Positions 20,231-29,216 of a DNA stretch of 64,000 bases are shown here, piece by piece (the first letter of the stretch is position 1; the number at the start of each line of letters is the position of its first letter). The translations under genes were made by a program, and so were the position numbers. This DNA comes from Vibrio sp. J1-1 (GTDB lineage Bacteria; Pseudomonadota; Gammaproteobacteria; Enterobacterales; Vibrionaceae), in the NCBI RefSeq assembly GCF_021728395.1, contig NZ_JAKKCM010000002.1, forward strand, positions 124,001 through 188,000, given 5' to 3'. Under the pieces are notes generated by a model, which saw only the letters and a program-made list of their open reading frames with translations, did not search any database and was not told where the DNA came from.

Positions 20231-20259
20231 TTGAGGTATAGATGTCATCTATACCTCAA
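20231..20259. promoter_or_regulatory. 29-bp near-perfect palindrome, candidate operator
   Basis: Arms TTGAGGTATAGATG (20231-20244) and CATCTATACCTCAA (20246-20259) are exact reverse complements around a single T. It lies 75 bases before the glycosidase start and 122 bases from the LysR start. No T-run follows, so it is not a terminator. An operator or a structured 5' leader are the options. Confidence 0.6.
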
Positions 20260-20333
20260 CGTCTGTTACCTATTTTTCTCTTAAGAATGCGTTCCTTAGA
20301 CTAACGCCCAAAATAACAATCTAAGGAATGAAC

Positions 20334-23213
20334 ATGAAACCGAGCTTTATTGCGCTTGCTGTCGCGTCTTGTATTGGTCTGGCTGGATGTGGATCTGATA
20401 CGTCAGAAGTCACAGAGTCTGTCGACCAACCTATTATCTCTGCGGAGCTGTATTTGCGAGGATTAAATGGGGATTGGGGCACAGCTGACCACGCCAAGCT
20501 AAACTATTTGGGCAACAATGAGTACGAAACCGTACTTCGGGTCGCTCGAGGTAGCAATCAGTTTAAGATTGCCGATCCGGGGTGGCAGATCCAATACACC
20601 TATTTTGAGGAGCCCGCGGCGTTTGATGAAGCTCAGGATTACCTGCCAAAACCCGATAGCAATGAAGCGTGTATGAACGGTGACTGTAACTCGGAGATCA
20701 CGTTTGCAGACAAAGGGTACTACAAGTTTTCTGTAAGCTTTGCCGATGAAAGTCGCGCGACAATGACAGTGACAAAAGCAACGCAAGAAGAAGCTGAAAA
20801 ATACTACTCCGATGCGATTTTAGACCCTGCAATGGTGCATGAGGGGCATCAGAGTACAGAGGTAAAACGGTTCGCTAATTATGATGATTCCAGCGAAAGT
20901 GTCACTTTCTCTGTGAAAGACCCGAGTGCGGAGAGGCGTGAGTTTGGTATTTCAACCACGACTGAATTACGCGATGCATTAGATCAGGGGCTTGTCGTTA
21001 ATGAGCAAGCGGGGCCACGGGTTTTGTCGGGAGATGTTGCATTTGATGCGCTGTTTGCATTGACGATGAAAGAGCTGGATCAACTGGCAGTATCTGAAAT
21101 CAAAGACGGCAATTACAACTACAATAACCCAATTAAAGCCGAAGTTTTTGAGACGGGCGCGAAATGGCACTATGTCTGGACGCGAGATCTAGCCTATGCC
21201 GCTGATCTTTCTCTTGCTCTTATGAATCCAACTCGCGTTCAAAATGGCTTAAACTTTAAACTGTCTGCTTTCCGCGAAACGACAGAGCAACAATATGATG
21301 GTGAGCAAATTGTCCAGGATACTGGTACGGGCGGAAGTTGGCCGATCAGTACGGACAGGACCACTTGGGCACTTGGTGCTGAACGATTACTTTCGGCGCT
21401 GGATGGAGAAGAATACAGCCAGTTTGCTGAACGTGCTTATAAAGCGATCAGCAACACGTTAGAAGCCGATCGTCTAGCCGCTTTTGACGCGAAATCAGGA
21501 CTTTATACTGGTGAACAATCCTTCCTTGATTGGCGTGAACAAACTTATTCCACATGGACGCCTGATGATGTGAATGCCATCGGCAGTAGCAAAGCCTTGT
21601 CGACTAACGTGGTGCACTACCGCGCGTTAAAACTCGCAGCCAAACTGGCTGAGCAATTCGACTCTAGCAATGCAGTGAAGTACGGTGAGTGGGCTGAGCA
21701 ATTGAAGTCAGACATTAATGCCCAATTCTGGAATACTGAGCGTGGTATGTACGTGAGTTACCTGTTCGATAACGGTAAAGACATTGCAGTCGATAAATAC
21801 GACATGCTAGGTGAGGCGCTTGCGATCATCAGTGGCATCGCGACAGACACACAAGCTAAGCAAATCATGTCGAATTACCCTCACAGCGAGTTTGGCGTAC
21901 CTGTTTATTTTCCTCAACAACCGGATGTACCCGTTTATCATAACCGAGCAATCTGGCCATTTGTAACAGCGTATAGCTTGCGTGCGGCCCATCAAACACA
22001 AAATGTTGCAGCGGCGAATAATGCGATTCAGTCACTGGTCCGCGGAACGGCAACCAACTTGTCGAACATGGAAAACTTAGAGTGGTTATCGGGCAAGTCT
22101 TTCATTATTCACAGTGATCACGGTGAAGATCCGAGCCTTGATGGGCCAGTCATTAATTCTCAGCGACAACTTTGGTCTGTAGGTGGTTACCTAAATATGG
22201 TGGTGGAAACGATTTTTGGTATCCATACCGAGACGGGGCAGCTTGAGATAAAACCGTTTATTACAAGCTGGGTACGCAATAACTTACTTGCTCAATCTGA
22301 ACAAATCACGCTGGAAAACTTCGTATTCAAAGGGAAAACGTACTCGGTGACGGTTGAATTGCCGGAAGTCAGCGAGGATGAAGCGGGATATTACGCTGTT
22401 GAAAATGTCACTCTAGACCAAGATGGAAACTACCGCGTGACATTAGGCGGATTGGTCAATGTTGAGAGTGAAGTAAAACTGGTCTCGGGAGTTGCGCCAT
22501 ACGCCAGCGAAGATAGCCGTGTTTATTCACCGAAAGAGCCTACCTTAGTTGCGTCATCCGCAGACAATTCGATCAACATTGCTGTGGAGAGCAAATACAA
22601 TGTGAACTTGTACCGTAATGGCGATTTAATTCAGTCTAATGTGGCTGCACAGACATACACGGATGTGCCAGAAGGTTTTGCTTGCTACATCGCTGAAAGC
22701 ATCAATGAGCAGGGTTTCCGCTCGAATCCAAGTCAGCCTGTTTGTATTGGCAACGAGGTTCGTATCCAACTGGAAGGGGATTATCAGCCTCTTAAAGAGG
22801 ATGTCTCTGTTGTCACCGTAAATAAAGACAGCGGTGCGGTGAATGGACTGGAGTCGTTCTCTGTACCATCAAGTGGTACTTACCGATTTGATGCTTGGTA
22901 CAACAATAATCTGGGCCAGCTCAATACGGGGATTACTAACGCCGTTAAGCTGTTAGAAGTGACCGATGAGGCAGGCACCGTCGTTGGCCAAGGCTACTTG
23001 CAGATGGGACACATTGGTGAAAACCAAGGTATGCGTTACTCAAACGCCATTGAAGTGACGTTAGAGCAGGGGACGATGTATCAGATTACGCTTAAGGATC
23101 ATTTCAATATGAGTTATCTCAAATCGAATGAAACTTACATTTATGCAGGTGGCATTGAAGGTGAGCTGAATGAAGCACAAATTGCGGATATTCGTATTAC
23201 CCCTTTGAAATAA
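20334..23213 (+). CDS. Large lipoprotein, six-hairpin glycosidase (GH15-like)
   Basis: A 959-residue lipoprotein: signal peptide with lipobox LAGC (Cys19), so outer-membrane or periplasmic anchoring. An N-terminal beta-sandwich (~28-130, YLRGLNGDW and NQFKIADPGWQ) looks like a starch-enzyme-associated module. The middle (~245-640) has the alpha/alpha-barrel features WHYVWTRDLAYAADLSLAL and GTGGSWPISTDRTTWALGAE, recalling glucoamylase-type enzymes. A C-terminal third (~680-959) is beta-rich. Start ATG 20334 gives correct spacing from TAAGGA; ATG 20328 is too close. The natural substrate is unknown; an alpha-glucan or oligosaccharide is likely. Divergent LysR regulator and palindrome upstream. 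Confidence 0.75.
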   Translation: MKPSFIALAVASCIGLAGCGSDTSEVTESVDQPIISAELYLRGLNGDWGTADHAKLNYLGNNEYETVLRVARGSNQFKIADPGWQIQYTYFEEPAAFDEAQDYLPKPDSNEACMNGDCNSEITFADKGYYKFSVSFADESRATMTVTKATQEEAEKYYSDAILDPAMVHEGHQSTEVKRFANYDDSSESVTFSVKDPSAERREFGISTTTELRDALDQGLVVNEQAGPRVLSGDVAFDALFALTMKELDQLAVSEIKDGNYNYNNPIKAEVFETGAKWHYVWTRDLAYAADLSLALMNPTRVQNGLNFKLSAFRETTEQQYDGEQIVQDTGTGGSWPISTDRTTWALGAERLLSALDGEEYSQFAERAYKAISNTLEADRLAAFDAKSGLYTGEQSFLDWREQTYSTWTPDDVNAIGSSKALSTNVVHYRALKLAAKLAEQFDSSNAVKYGEWAEQLKSDINAQFWNTERGMYVSYLFDNGKDIAVDKYDMLGEALAIISGIATDTQAKQIMSNYPHSEFGVPVYFPQQPDVPVYHNRAIWPFVTAYSLRAAHQTQNVAAANNAIQSLVRGTATNLSNMENLEWLSGKSFIIHSDHGEDPSLDGPVINSQRQLWSVGGYLNMVVETIFGIHTETGQLEIKPFITSWVRNNLLAQSEQITLENFVFKGKTYSVTVELPEVSEDEAGYYAVENVTLDQDGNYRVTLGGLVNVESEVKLVSGVAPYASEDSRVYSPKEPTLVASSADNSINIAVESKYNVNLYRNGDLIQSNVAAQTYTDVPEGFACYIAESINEQGFRSNPSQPVCIGNEVRIQLEGDYQPLKEDVSVVTVNKDSGAVNGLESFSVPSSGTYRFDAWYNNNLGQLNTGITNAVKLLEVTDEAGTVVGQGYLQMGHIGENQGMRYSNAIEVTLEQGTMYQITLKDHFNMSYLKSNETYIYAGGIEGELNEAQIADIRITPLK

Positions 23214-23231
23214 TTGACTCGTTTGGAATAA

Positions 23232-23265
23232 AAACAAAGCCGCTCAGATGATGAGCGGCTTTGTT
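23232..23265. terminator. Bidirectional terminator
   Basis: A 12-bp stem built on AAAGCCGCTCA / TGAGCGGCTTT, with A-rich and T-rich flanks, lies between the converging glycosidase and rhlE genes. Confidence 0.88.
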
Positions 23266-23298
23266 CGTATCAGTCAGACTAACGTGTCAGCGGCTGAT

Positions 23299-24834
23299 TT
23301 AGTTTGCAGGTTGTGGACGAGCCTGACGACGTTGTCCTGATGGCTTATTACCTGATGGTTTTGCGTTGTTTGGCTTGCGATTACCTGCTGGCTTCCCACC
23401 ATTACCGCTCTTATTTCCACTTGGCTTGTTGCTATTTGGTTGGGTGTTTGAACGCCCTTGACCTTCACGGTTACCTTTCGGGTTTCCCGCTCCAGCCTGG
23501 TTTGAGCTATTTTTGTTGCCGCTGTTGTTACCCTTACCGTTACCAGTGAAACGGCGCTTAGGTTTACCATCACCGTTAGATGCTTTTTTATCGGCAGAAT
23601 GCGTGTTGTTGCCTTCTGCTTGAGGTGCTTTTGGTTTTTTAGGTTTCTTTGGTTTTTTAGGCTTAATCGGACGCGTATCCAGTTTTGACTCTGGCACGAC
23701 ATTCGTTGGTGCGAAGCCATCAAGCTCTTTACGTGGCAACACTTCTTGAATTAAACGCTCGATCGCAAATAATTCAGGAGCTTCAATCGCACAAACTAGC
23801 GAGATAGCTTTGCCCACTTCGCCCGCACGACCTGTACGACCGATACGGTGTACGTAGTCTTCTGCAACCTTTGGCAATTCAAAGTTCACGACTTGTGGTA
23901 GCTGAGGGATATCAATACCGCGAGCTGCGATGTCTGTCGCAACCAGCACTCGAATCTCACCCGATTTAAAATCAGCCAGTGCTTTGGTACGTGCACCTTG
24001 GCTTTTATTACCGTGAATTGCTGCCGCTGGTAGATTTTGTTCTACCAAGAACTTAGCCAAGCGGTTTGCGCCATGTTTTGTGCGCATGAATACCAGTACT
24101 TGTCGCCAATCACCATCATTAATCAGCTTCACCAGCATTGGCGCTTTTTTCTTTACGTCTGCCGGGTAGATGGATTGTTCCACTGTTCGTGCGGTTGAGT
24201 TTGCTGGGTTAACCGAAATCTCGACAGGATTGTTCACCAAGCCTTTCGCAAGGTCGCGGATCTCATTTGAGAATGTCGCAGAGAACAGTAGGTTCTGACG
24301 TTTCTTTGGTAGTAAATTAAGAATCTTACGAATGTCGCGAATAAAGCCCATATCAAGCATTCGGTCTGCTTCATCCAGCACCAATACTTCTAGTTGGTCG
24401 AATTTCAGCGCGTTCTGGTTATAAAGGTCCATCAGTCGACCTGGTGTGGCGACCAACACATCCGCACCTTTACGCAGACGCAGCATTTGCGGGTTGATCT
24501 TTACACCACCAAATACGACCGCGCTTGAAAGCGGCAGGTGACGGCTGTACATGAAGACATTTTCTTGTACCTGAGCGGCAAGCTCACGCGTTGGGGTCAG
24601 GATCAGAGCGCGAATGTGATTTCCACGAACGCTAGGTCCATTCGACAAACGCTCCAAGATTGGCAGCGTAAAGCCCGCTGTTTTACCCGTACCGGTCTGT
24701 GCTGCAGCCATGACATCTTTCCCTTCCAATATTGCCGGAATTGCCTGAGCCTGGATTGGAGAAGGGGTATCATAGCCTTTTTCCTGAATAGCTTTAAGGA
24801 TTGGAGCAGATAGACCTAACGAGGTAAAACCCAT
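23299..24834 (-). CDS. rhlE: DEAD-box RNA helicase, RhlE-like
   Basis: ATP-dependent RNA helicase, 511 residues. The core has the Q motif ([16 protein letters not shown]...[10 protein letters not shown]), Walker A AQTGTGKT (~45-52), [22 protein letters not shown] and [11 protein letters not shown] long, low-complexity, basic tail (~395-511) has KPK repeats and Gly/Asn/Lys-rich stretches, likely an RNA-binding disordered tail. ATG 24834 begins at the Q motif; the frame runs upstream to 24972 without support. RhlE acts in ribosome assembly and RNA turnover. No cold-shock leader was identified in 24835-25061. Confidence 0.9.
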   Translation of the reverse strand: MGFTSLGLSAPILKAIQEKGYDTPSPIQAQAIPAILEGKDVMAAAQTGTGKTAGFTLPILERLSNGPSVRGNHIRALILTPTRELAAQVQENVFMYSRHLPLSSAVVFGGVKINPQMLRLRKGADVLVATPGRLMDLYNQNALKFDQLEVLVLDEADRMLDMGFIRDIRKILNLLPKKRQNLLFSATFSNEIRDLAKGLVNNPVEISVNPANSTARTVEQSIYPADVKKKAPMLVKLINDGDWRQVLVFMRTKHGANRLAKFLVEQNLPAAAIHGNKSQGARTKALADFKSGEIRVLVATDIAARGIDIPQLPQVVNFELPKVAEDYVHRIGRTGRAGEVGKAISLVCAIEAPELFAIERLIQEVLPRKELDGFAPTNVVPESKLDTRPIKPKKPKKPKKPKAPQAEGNNTHSADKKASNGDGKPKRRFTGNGKGNNSGNKNSSNQAGAGNPKGNREGQGRSNTQPNSNKPSGNKSGNGGKPAGNRKPNNAKPSGNKPSGQRRQARPQPAN

Positions 24835-25061
24835 ATGTATGATTCTCAATTGTCGAGTTATATAACAGCGCGTCGAAATTAGTTTCGATACGAAAAGTGC
24901 GACATTCTGAGGCTTTTGTGCGCTAGCTTCAACTAATTCCGTATTTGATCGCCATCTCATTTTTATAGCCACATTAAAAATCGACCTTTACCTCAACTTA
25001 GCTTGAGGTTCTAGAGTGTGCAGTAAGGATATGAAAGCGAGAAGAAAAAAGGAAAACACAG

Positions 25062-25490
25062 ATGAAAAGTTACGTTGAACACGCCAATATCTCAGTAGTC
25101 GATGCACAAAAGACCGTTCAATTTTTAATCTCGGCGGTTCCTGAGTGGACAGTACGTGGCGGCGGAAAAGTTGATAATTGGTTTGGTCGCTCTATTGAAT
25201 GGTTTCACGTTGGTGACGACCATTCTTATATTGCGATCTCCTCAGGTGGAAAAGGAGAAGCGAATCATTGGACATCGCAATTTACCGGCGTTAAACATGT
25301 TGGGATTGTGGTACCAAATGTAGAGGAGCTCATCGAACGGCTAAGGCTCGCAGGGTACGAGCTGGATCATAGAGGTGATGAGCACCCGTTCAGAAAGAAT
25401 GTCTACTATATGGAAGATCACGGCATGCAGTTTGAGTTTATCGAGTACTTCTCTGATGTGCTTAGTGAGCGCAATGATTATTCTCACTAA
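25062..25490 (+). CDS. VOC-family (glyoxalase/bleomycin-resistance fold) protein
   Basis: A 142-residue single-domain vicinal oxygen chelate protein with paired beta-alpha-beta-beta-beta modules. Possible metal ligands are His7 (VEHANIS), His in VKHVGIVV (~88) and Glu in MQFEFIEY (~129). Function ranges from isomerase to dioxygenase in this family and cannot be assigned. It is a single gene ending in its own terminator. Confidence 0.75.
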   Translation: MKSYVEHANISVVDAQKTVQFLISAVPEWTVRGGGKVDNWFGRSIEWFHVGDDHSYIAISSGGKGEANHWTSQFTGVKHVGIVVPNVEELIERLRLAGYELDHRGDEHPFRKNVYYMEDHGMQFEFIEYFSDVLSERNDYSH

Positions 25491-25506
25491 CTGATATATA
25501 GCGTTT

Positions 25507-25536
25507 GGAGCAGGATTCACATCTTGCTCCTTTTTA
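25507..25536 (+). terminator. Terminator after VOC gene
   Basis: GGAGCA (25507-25512) pairs with TGCTCC (25525-25530), with a TTTTT run. Confidence 0.75.
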
Positions 25537-25538
25537 AG

Positions 25539-26249
25539 CTACGTGCGTTTGGCTTGTTCTAAAAAAGTACTGGTTAGTCGCTGAAATAGTGCGTCAACAG
25601 CTGGCCTATCTGCGATGTGATCGAACAGTGGGGTGTGTACTTCTCCACGAATATCATCGCTGTGACCACAAAGTTGGTTACACAGTCGCACTGGCTCAAC
25701 GATTGTGTCGACATTTGCATCAATCAGGATGCAAGCTTGGGACAAGACGACTTTTCCACCGCCTTTTTTAAGCAACACGCGTTGTGCGGTACCGACGATT
25801 TTTTGCCCTTCAATATTCAAATTGTACTCACCATCACAGTATGAATAAGGCGTAGCGTGTACATCGACTTTAACGCCAAGCTGTTCAAAAAATGCCGTTA
25901 ATATGGCACATAAATCCAGATACGCCTTTTTTATGTCGTAGGGCTCTGAATCTGGCCAATGATAGATGTGAGAGAGGTTGATGATTCCCGGAACTTGAGG
26001 AACTGGAGCACCGCCAGTTTTGCGGGAGAATAACTTCCAGCCGGATTCAGTCAAAGCGTTTTGCAACTCTTCCGAAATAGGCCATTTCCTCCCTGCAGGC
26101 AGCACCAATGTCGGGCTTTTGACTTGCCAGAGTAGCAAGACTTGCGACAGCTGATTAGATTGAACCTGAGCTATCAGTTCATCTTCTTTATCAAAGACAT
26201 CAGAGACTTCCGTTGCGACATAACGAATCAATTTATTCTTAGAAGCCAA
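25539..26249 (-). CDS. Lipoate-protein ligase A-like protein
   Basis: A 236-residue protein of the biotin/lipoate A/B ligase fold. It has the RKTGGAPVPQVPGIINLSH segment (~76-94), equivalent to the family's RRxSGGGxVxH with some ligand residues altered, and the conserved lysine region GQKIVGTAQRVLLKKGG (~148-164). It probably attaches or transfers lipoyl/octanoyl groups. The start is a TTG (26249) with AGGGAT upstream, as the in-frame ATG is missing. The altered RRxxGGG motif means the activity may differ from LplA. Confidence 0.7.
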   Translation of the reverse strand: MASKNKLIRYVATEVSDVFDKEDELIAQVQSNQLSQVLLLWQVKSPTLVLPAGRKWPISEELQNALTESGWKLFSRKTGGAPVPQVPGIINLSHIYHWPDSEPYDIKKAYLDLCAILTAFFEQLGVKVDVHATPYSYCDGEYNLNIEGQKIVGTAQRVLLKKGGGKVVLSQACILIDANVDTIVEPVRLCNQLCGHSDDIRGEVHTPLFDHIADRPAVDALFQRLTSTFLEQAKRT

Positions 26250-26343
26250 TTACTATCCCTCACTTTTTAACGCTATACGTTTTATCTCAGATACAAAGAA
26301 GTTAGCACCTCTCTGTTTGGTTTTTTTGTCCCATTGAAGTATC

Positions 26344-26368
26344 AAAGCAGGCTGGTTGAGCCTGCTTT
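26344..26368 (-). terminator. Terminator after exported protein gene
   Basis: AAAGCAGGCT (26344-26353) and AGCCTGCTTT (26359-26368) form a 10-bp stem with a 5-base loop. On the minus strand it follows the stop at 26402. Confidence 0.75.
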
Positions 26369-26401
26369 GTTCGCTTTAGTTAGTTTCATCTCTACCTTTG
26401 A

Positions 26402-27430
26402 CTAGTTTATGTCAGCCGTTGCGATAGCGATTAAGTCGGTAAATGACAACGAGAAAGACTGATCTGTATTCAGCGCTCTAGCTGGAAATTCTAATCTTAA
26501 TTGGGCATGTTCTGGTGCTTTTTGCACAAGTTGTGTGACGAACGTTCGAGTTTCTCCAGGTGAGATAGATAAACGCTTACTACCTTGAGAAGAGAGCTCC
26601 GCAATGCCTATTGTTGGTAAACTGTTACCATCATTATCTTCAATACTGAGCAGTGATTCCGGTCGGTAAAAAAGGTTTCCGCTTTCATTACGATAAGCGC
26701 TAAATGTGTTGAACTGAGGCTCCAGTTCGCCCTCTGAGCCGATATTGGTTACCGAGAAAGTCACATTGGAGCCATCGAAGTCTTCCACTTTGACTAGAAC
26801 GTTATCATTTTGATAGCTCGCAGCGGCAACGGCGCTAGAACCTTCTTCGTTGTTTTGCTGGTCGTTATTGCGTTCATTCGATTCGCTCGGTTGTTTATTG
26901 CTTTGCTTTTTGACCATAGCGTAAGACTGGTCAGCCATTGCTATTAGTGCTGGAATGGAATAGAGAGTAAGGCCTTCTAAATGATCAAAATCTATCTTCG
27001 CATATTGGGTCTGTTTATGGCTTGAAAATTGACAGTAACCATCGACAAGGCTGATCAATGCCAGCTCATAGGTGCCTTTCAATCGCTCAGCTTCCTTCGC
27101 GGCCAGATTTAAATTCGATCTCATCCTTTGAATGTCTTTGAGTGTGCGTTTGGGATAGCGGCTATTGGGCGAAACGTCGTTAGAAACCGATACAAGTTCT
27201 TCCGTTACGAACGGATTTTTCGCTGTAGGAATGACGGTAGTGATGCGGTTAGATTTCGTAATATCCTGACCGAGTAACACTACCATTTTTTGTGAGACTG
27301 ACGTTCGGTTGGTTGCCAATATGTTGTTGCAGTTTGGCGACGTTGCAGCGTATGAGTAGTAAACGGGAAAATAGGAAATTAGGACAGCCAAGCCCGTAAT
27401 GAAGAGTACTTTTGTTATTCGAATGTTCAT
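26402..27430 (-). CDS. Exported protein of unknown function
   Basis: A 342-residue protein with a signal peptide (MNIRITKVLFITGLAVLISY, cleavage near YSYAA at ~28). A central low-complexity spacer with Gln/Asn/Glu/Ser (~178-200: KKQSNKQPSESNERNNDQQN) splits an alpha-helical N-domain from a C-domain (~205-340) with beta-sandwich-like, NIGSEGELEP and SPGETRTFVT segments that recall immunoglobulin-like folds. I do not recognise the family. It is a single gene with its own terminator. A protein-like frame runs upstream and into its first codons (see 27404). Confidence 0.65.
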   Translation of the reverse strand: MNIRITKVLFITGLAVLISYFPVYYSYAATSPNCNNILATNRTSVSQKMVVLLGQDITKSNRITTVIPTAKNPFVTEELVSVSNDVSPNSRYPKRTLKDIQRMRSNLNLAAKEAERLKGTYELALISLVDGYCQFSSHKQTQYAKIDFDHLEGLTLYSIPALIAMADQSYAMVKKQSNKQPSESNERNNDQQNNEEGSSAVAAASYQNDNVLVKVEDFDGSNVTFSVTNIGSEGELEPQFNTFSAYRNESGNLFYRPESLLSIEDNDGNSLPTIGIAELSSQGSKRLSISPGETRTFVTQLVQKAPEHAQLRLEFPARALNTDQSFSLSFTDLIAIATADIN

Positions 27431-27653
27431 CCTGATAACCCCTCTGTAGCTTAGCGCGATAGGCGGACTTTTTCTTAATCGGCCAGTTTGGTTTCGCGAC
27501 TTTCAGAATGGTTGTGATCAACTCTTCGTAGCTGGTTACCTTGTTATACCATGTCTTCGACACTTTGAGTTTCTTTAAATTCGCACGTTCAAAAGTGCCT
27601 GATTTAGAGGGTATTAATGCTAGAAAGTTGATGCCTTTGTTTGAAAGATAGAC
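27404..27653 (-). pseudogene. Possible remnant of an unknown gene
   Basis: On the minus strand one frame stays open from 27653 to 27249. Its first ~80 codons read like protein (GINFLALIPSKSGTFERANL, then KKLKVSKTWYNKVTSYEEL and KPNWPIKKKSAYRAKLQRGY), then it overlaps the start of the exported protein in another frame. There is no ATG; the only usual start is GTG 27563 without a clear ribosome site. I do not recognise it. It may be a decayed gene or a small overlapping one. Confidence 0.3.
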
Positions 27654-27971
27654 CTAACTTTTAGAACCATCAAATGTGTGAGCAGAGGAAGAAATTACGT
27701 CATTTGTTTAGGCGTGAATAAAAACATACACTTACTGTAGAAAGTTGATTTGAAGGAAAAAATAAATTATTCCGAAGGAACTTTTTAGCGAACTGACTTA
27801 CTAGCTAAGTCTTAGAGCAATTGTGATCTGGACTTCGGTTTTCTTTAGGTTATGAGTAAGTAAAAGTGTGGGCAATTCGACGATATATTGCCCGATGTAA
27901 TGCTATGTTTATTAATGCACTGCTTAAAATGTGAGCAAACATATACATCAACCATCCACCAAGAGGTCTAT

Positions 27972-28211
27972 ATGTTAGGTGAAAATCACTCATTAACTCA
28001 TGAATTTCCAGAACATTTGGATACCATTTCCCATCTGTCAGCAAATGATGCATCCTTTGCTGAAAACGTGAGAAACTACAACGCCTTGGATAAAGAAATA
28101 CGTGTTTTGGAACTGCAAGGTAACCCAATTGATGATCACGAAATGAATATACTGAAGCATAATCGTGCTGAACTGAAAGATTGGTTACATTCCAAAATCA
28201 TGGGGGCATAG
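27972..28211 (+). CDS. ydcH: YdcH/DUF465 family protein
   Basis: A 79-residue, helical, highly charged protein of the DUF465/YdcH family, with the expected pattern MLGENHSLTHEFPE, then NYNALDKEIRVLE and LKHNRAELKDWLHSKI. ATG 27972 follows AAGAGG closely; the upstream extension to 27888 is unlikely. Function of the family is unknown. Ends at a strong terminator. The preceding 27654-27971 holds AT-rich promoter DNA only. Confidence 0.88.
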   Translation: MLGENHSLTHEFPEHLDTISHLSANDASFAENVRNYNALDKEIRVLELQGNPIDDHEMNILKHNRAELKDWLHSKIMGA

Positions 28212-28227
28212 CCAACTAATGAGTATC

Positions 28228-28259
28228 GGCTCGTATATATATACGAGCCTTTTTCTTTT
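28228..28259 (+). terminator. Terminator after ydcH
   Basis: GGCTCGTATA (28228-28237) pairs with TATACGAGCC (28240-28249), followed by TTTTTCTTTTTT. Confidence 0.9.
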
Positions 28260-28910
28260 TTAAACAGGTAGATGCCCTGTCTTGACCCAAATCACCGTTT
28301 CTTCTCCGACAAATGGCGCGTGTTCACTTAAATGTGGATTTCGCATCCAGGTATGCTTGGGGTAGATACCGAATTCATCTTTAAACTCGCCTGATAAAAC
28401 TAAGATTTCCTCACCACCAAAGTGTTTGTGTGGTTGAAACTGTTCGCCCTCCGGCCACTTCACAAGCGCGACACATTCGTTTTTAAAATCATGTAGAGGC
28501 ATGACTTGTAACCTACCAATTCCCGGTTTCCACTCTGCCTTATTGGTATCTGTGCGGACTTCAGTAAGATCTTGAGGATCAAACTGGTTTAGTTTTACCA
28601 AAATAACACAGCCTTCTTCGCTGAATGGTGCATGATGGCTACCTGGCGGATTACGAATATAAGTCCCAGCAGGGTAATCGCCATTTTCATCAGAAAATAC
28701 GCCTTCAAGTACTAAAATTTCCTCACCGCTAGGGTGGTGGTGCGTCGCAAAGCGTGATCCAGCTTCATATTTTACAATACTGGTGGTGTGTCCTGATTCT
28801 TTCGCTTCACGTTCTAATGGTTTTCGCCATACGCCTGGAGCGGGGCTGGCGAGCCATTCTTGTTGAGCCGTGTTAATCACGACCCTCTGAGTAAAATTCA
28901 TATTCAACAT
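28260..28910 (-). CDS. ChrR-like double-cupin protein
   Basis: About 216 residues forming two repeated cupin domains. Each has the metal-site pattern: HHHPSGEEILVLEGVF (first) and HKHFGGEEILVLSGEF (second), and each ends with RNPxxSxHAPF. This is the cupin of ChrR, the zinc anti-sigma factor for singlet-oxygen response, but the N-terminal anti-sigma domain is absent. It probably binds a metal or acts as a small-molecule dioxygenase or isomerase. The start is uncertain: ATG 28910 or 28901; the frame upstream to 29024 looks non-coding. Confidence 0.78.
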   Translation of the reverse strand: MLNMNFTQRVVINTAQQEWLASPAPGVWRKPLEREAKESGHTTSIVKYEAGSRFATHHHPSGEEILVLEGVFSDENGDYPAGTYIRNPPGSHHAPFSEEGCVILVKLNQFDPQDLTEVRTDTNKAEWKPGIGRLQVMPLHDFKNECVALVKWPEGEQFQPHKHFGGEEILVLSGEFKDEFGIYPKHTWMRNPHLSEHAPFVGEETVIWVKTGHLPV

Positions 28911-29216
28911 GCTGAAATTCCGAGACCTATTTTTCGCAGAATGTTTTGTGATTGTAAGTGTAACATCCCCAATCGGCTTAAAAACCTTATAAGAAGTGTA
29001 TGAAAATTTGTTGGAAACAAGCAAAGCTAACGGCCACGACGCAGAGAGGGGAGTTAAAAATACTGACCAATTGTATCGGTTTGCTCACAACGCACTTCTG
29101 GAATTTATCTATAGTTTTATTAGCAACGCAAAGGCGTGCTAGAACGAGGAGCTAAGAGGGTACAAGAAGAAGTGCTAAAGCGCAGGTTGTATTCTCTAAA
29201 ATAAAGGAACACCAAG

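Noticed and set aside
23274-23723. 149-residue minus-strand frame at the rhlE end
   Set aside because: It is an out-of-frame reading of the Lys/Gly/Asn-rich tail of rhlE, whose low complexity keeps other frames open.
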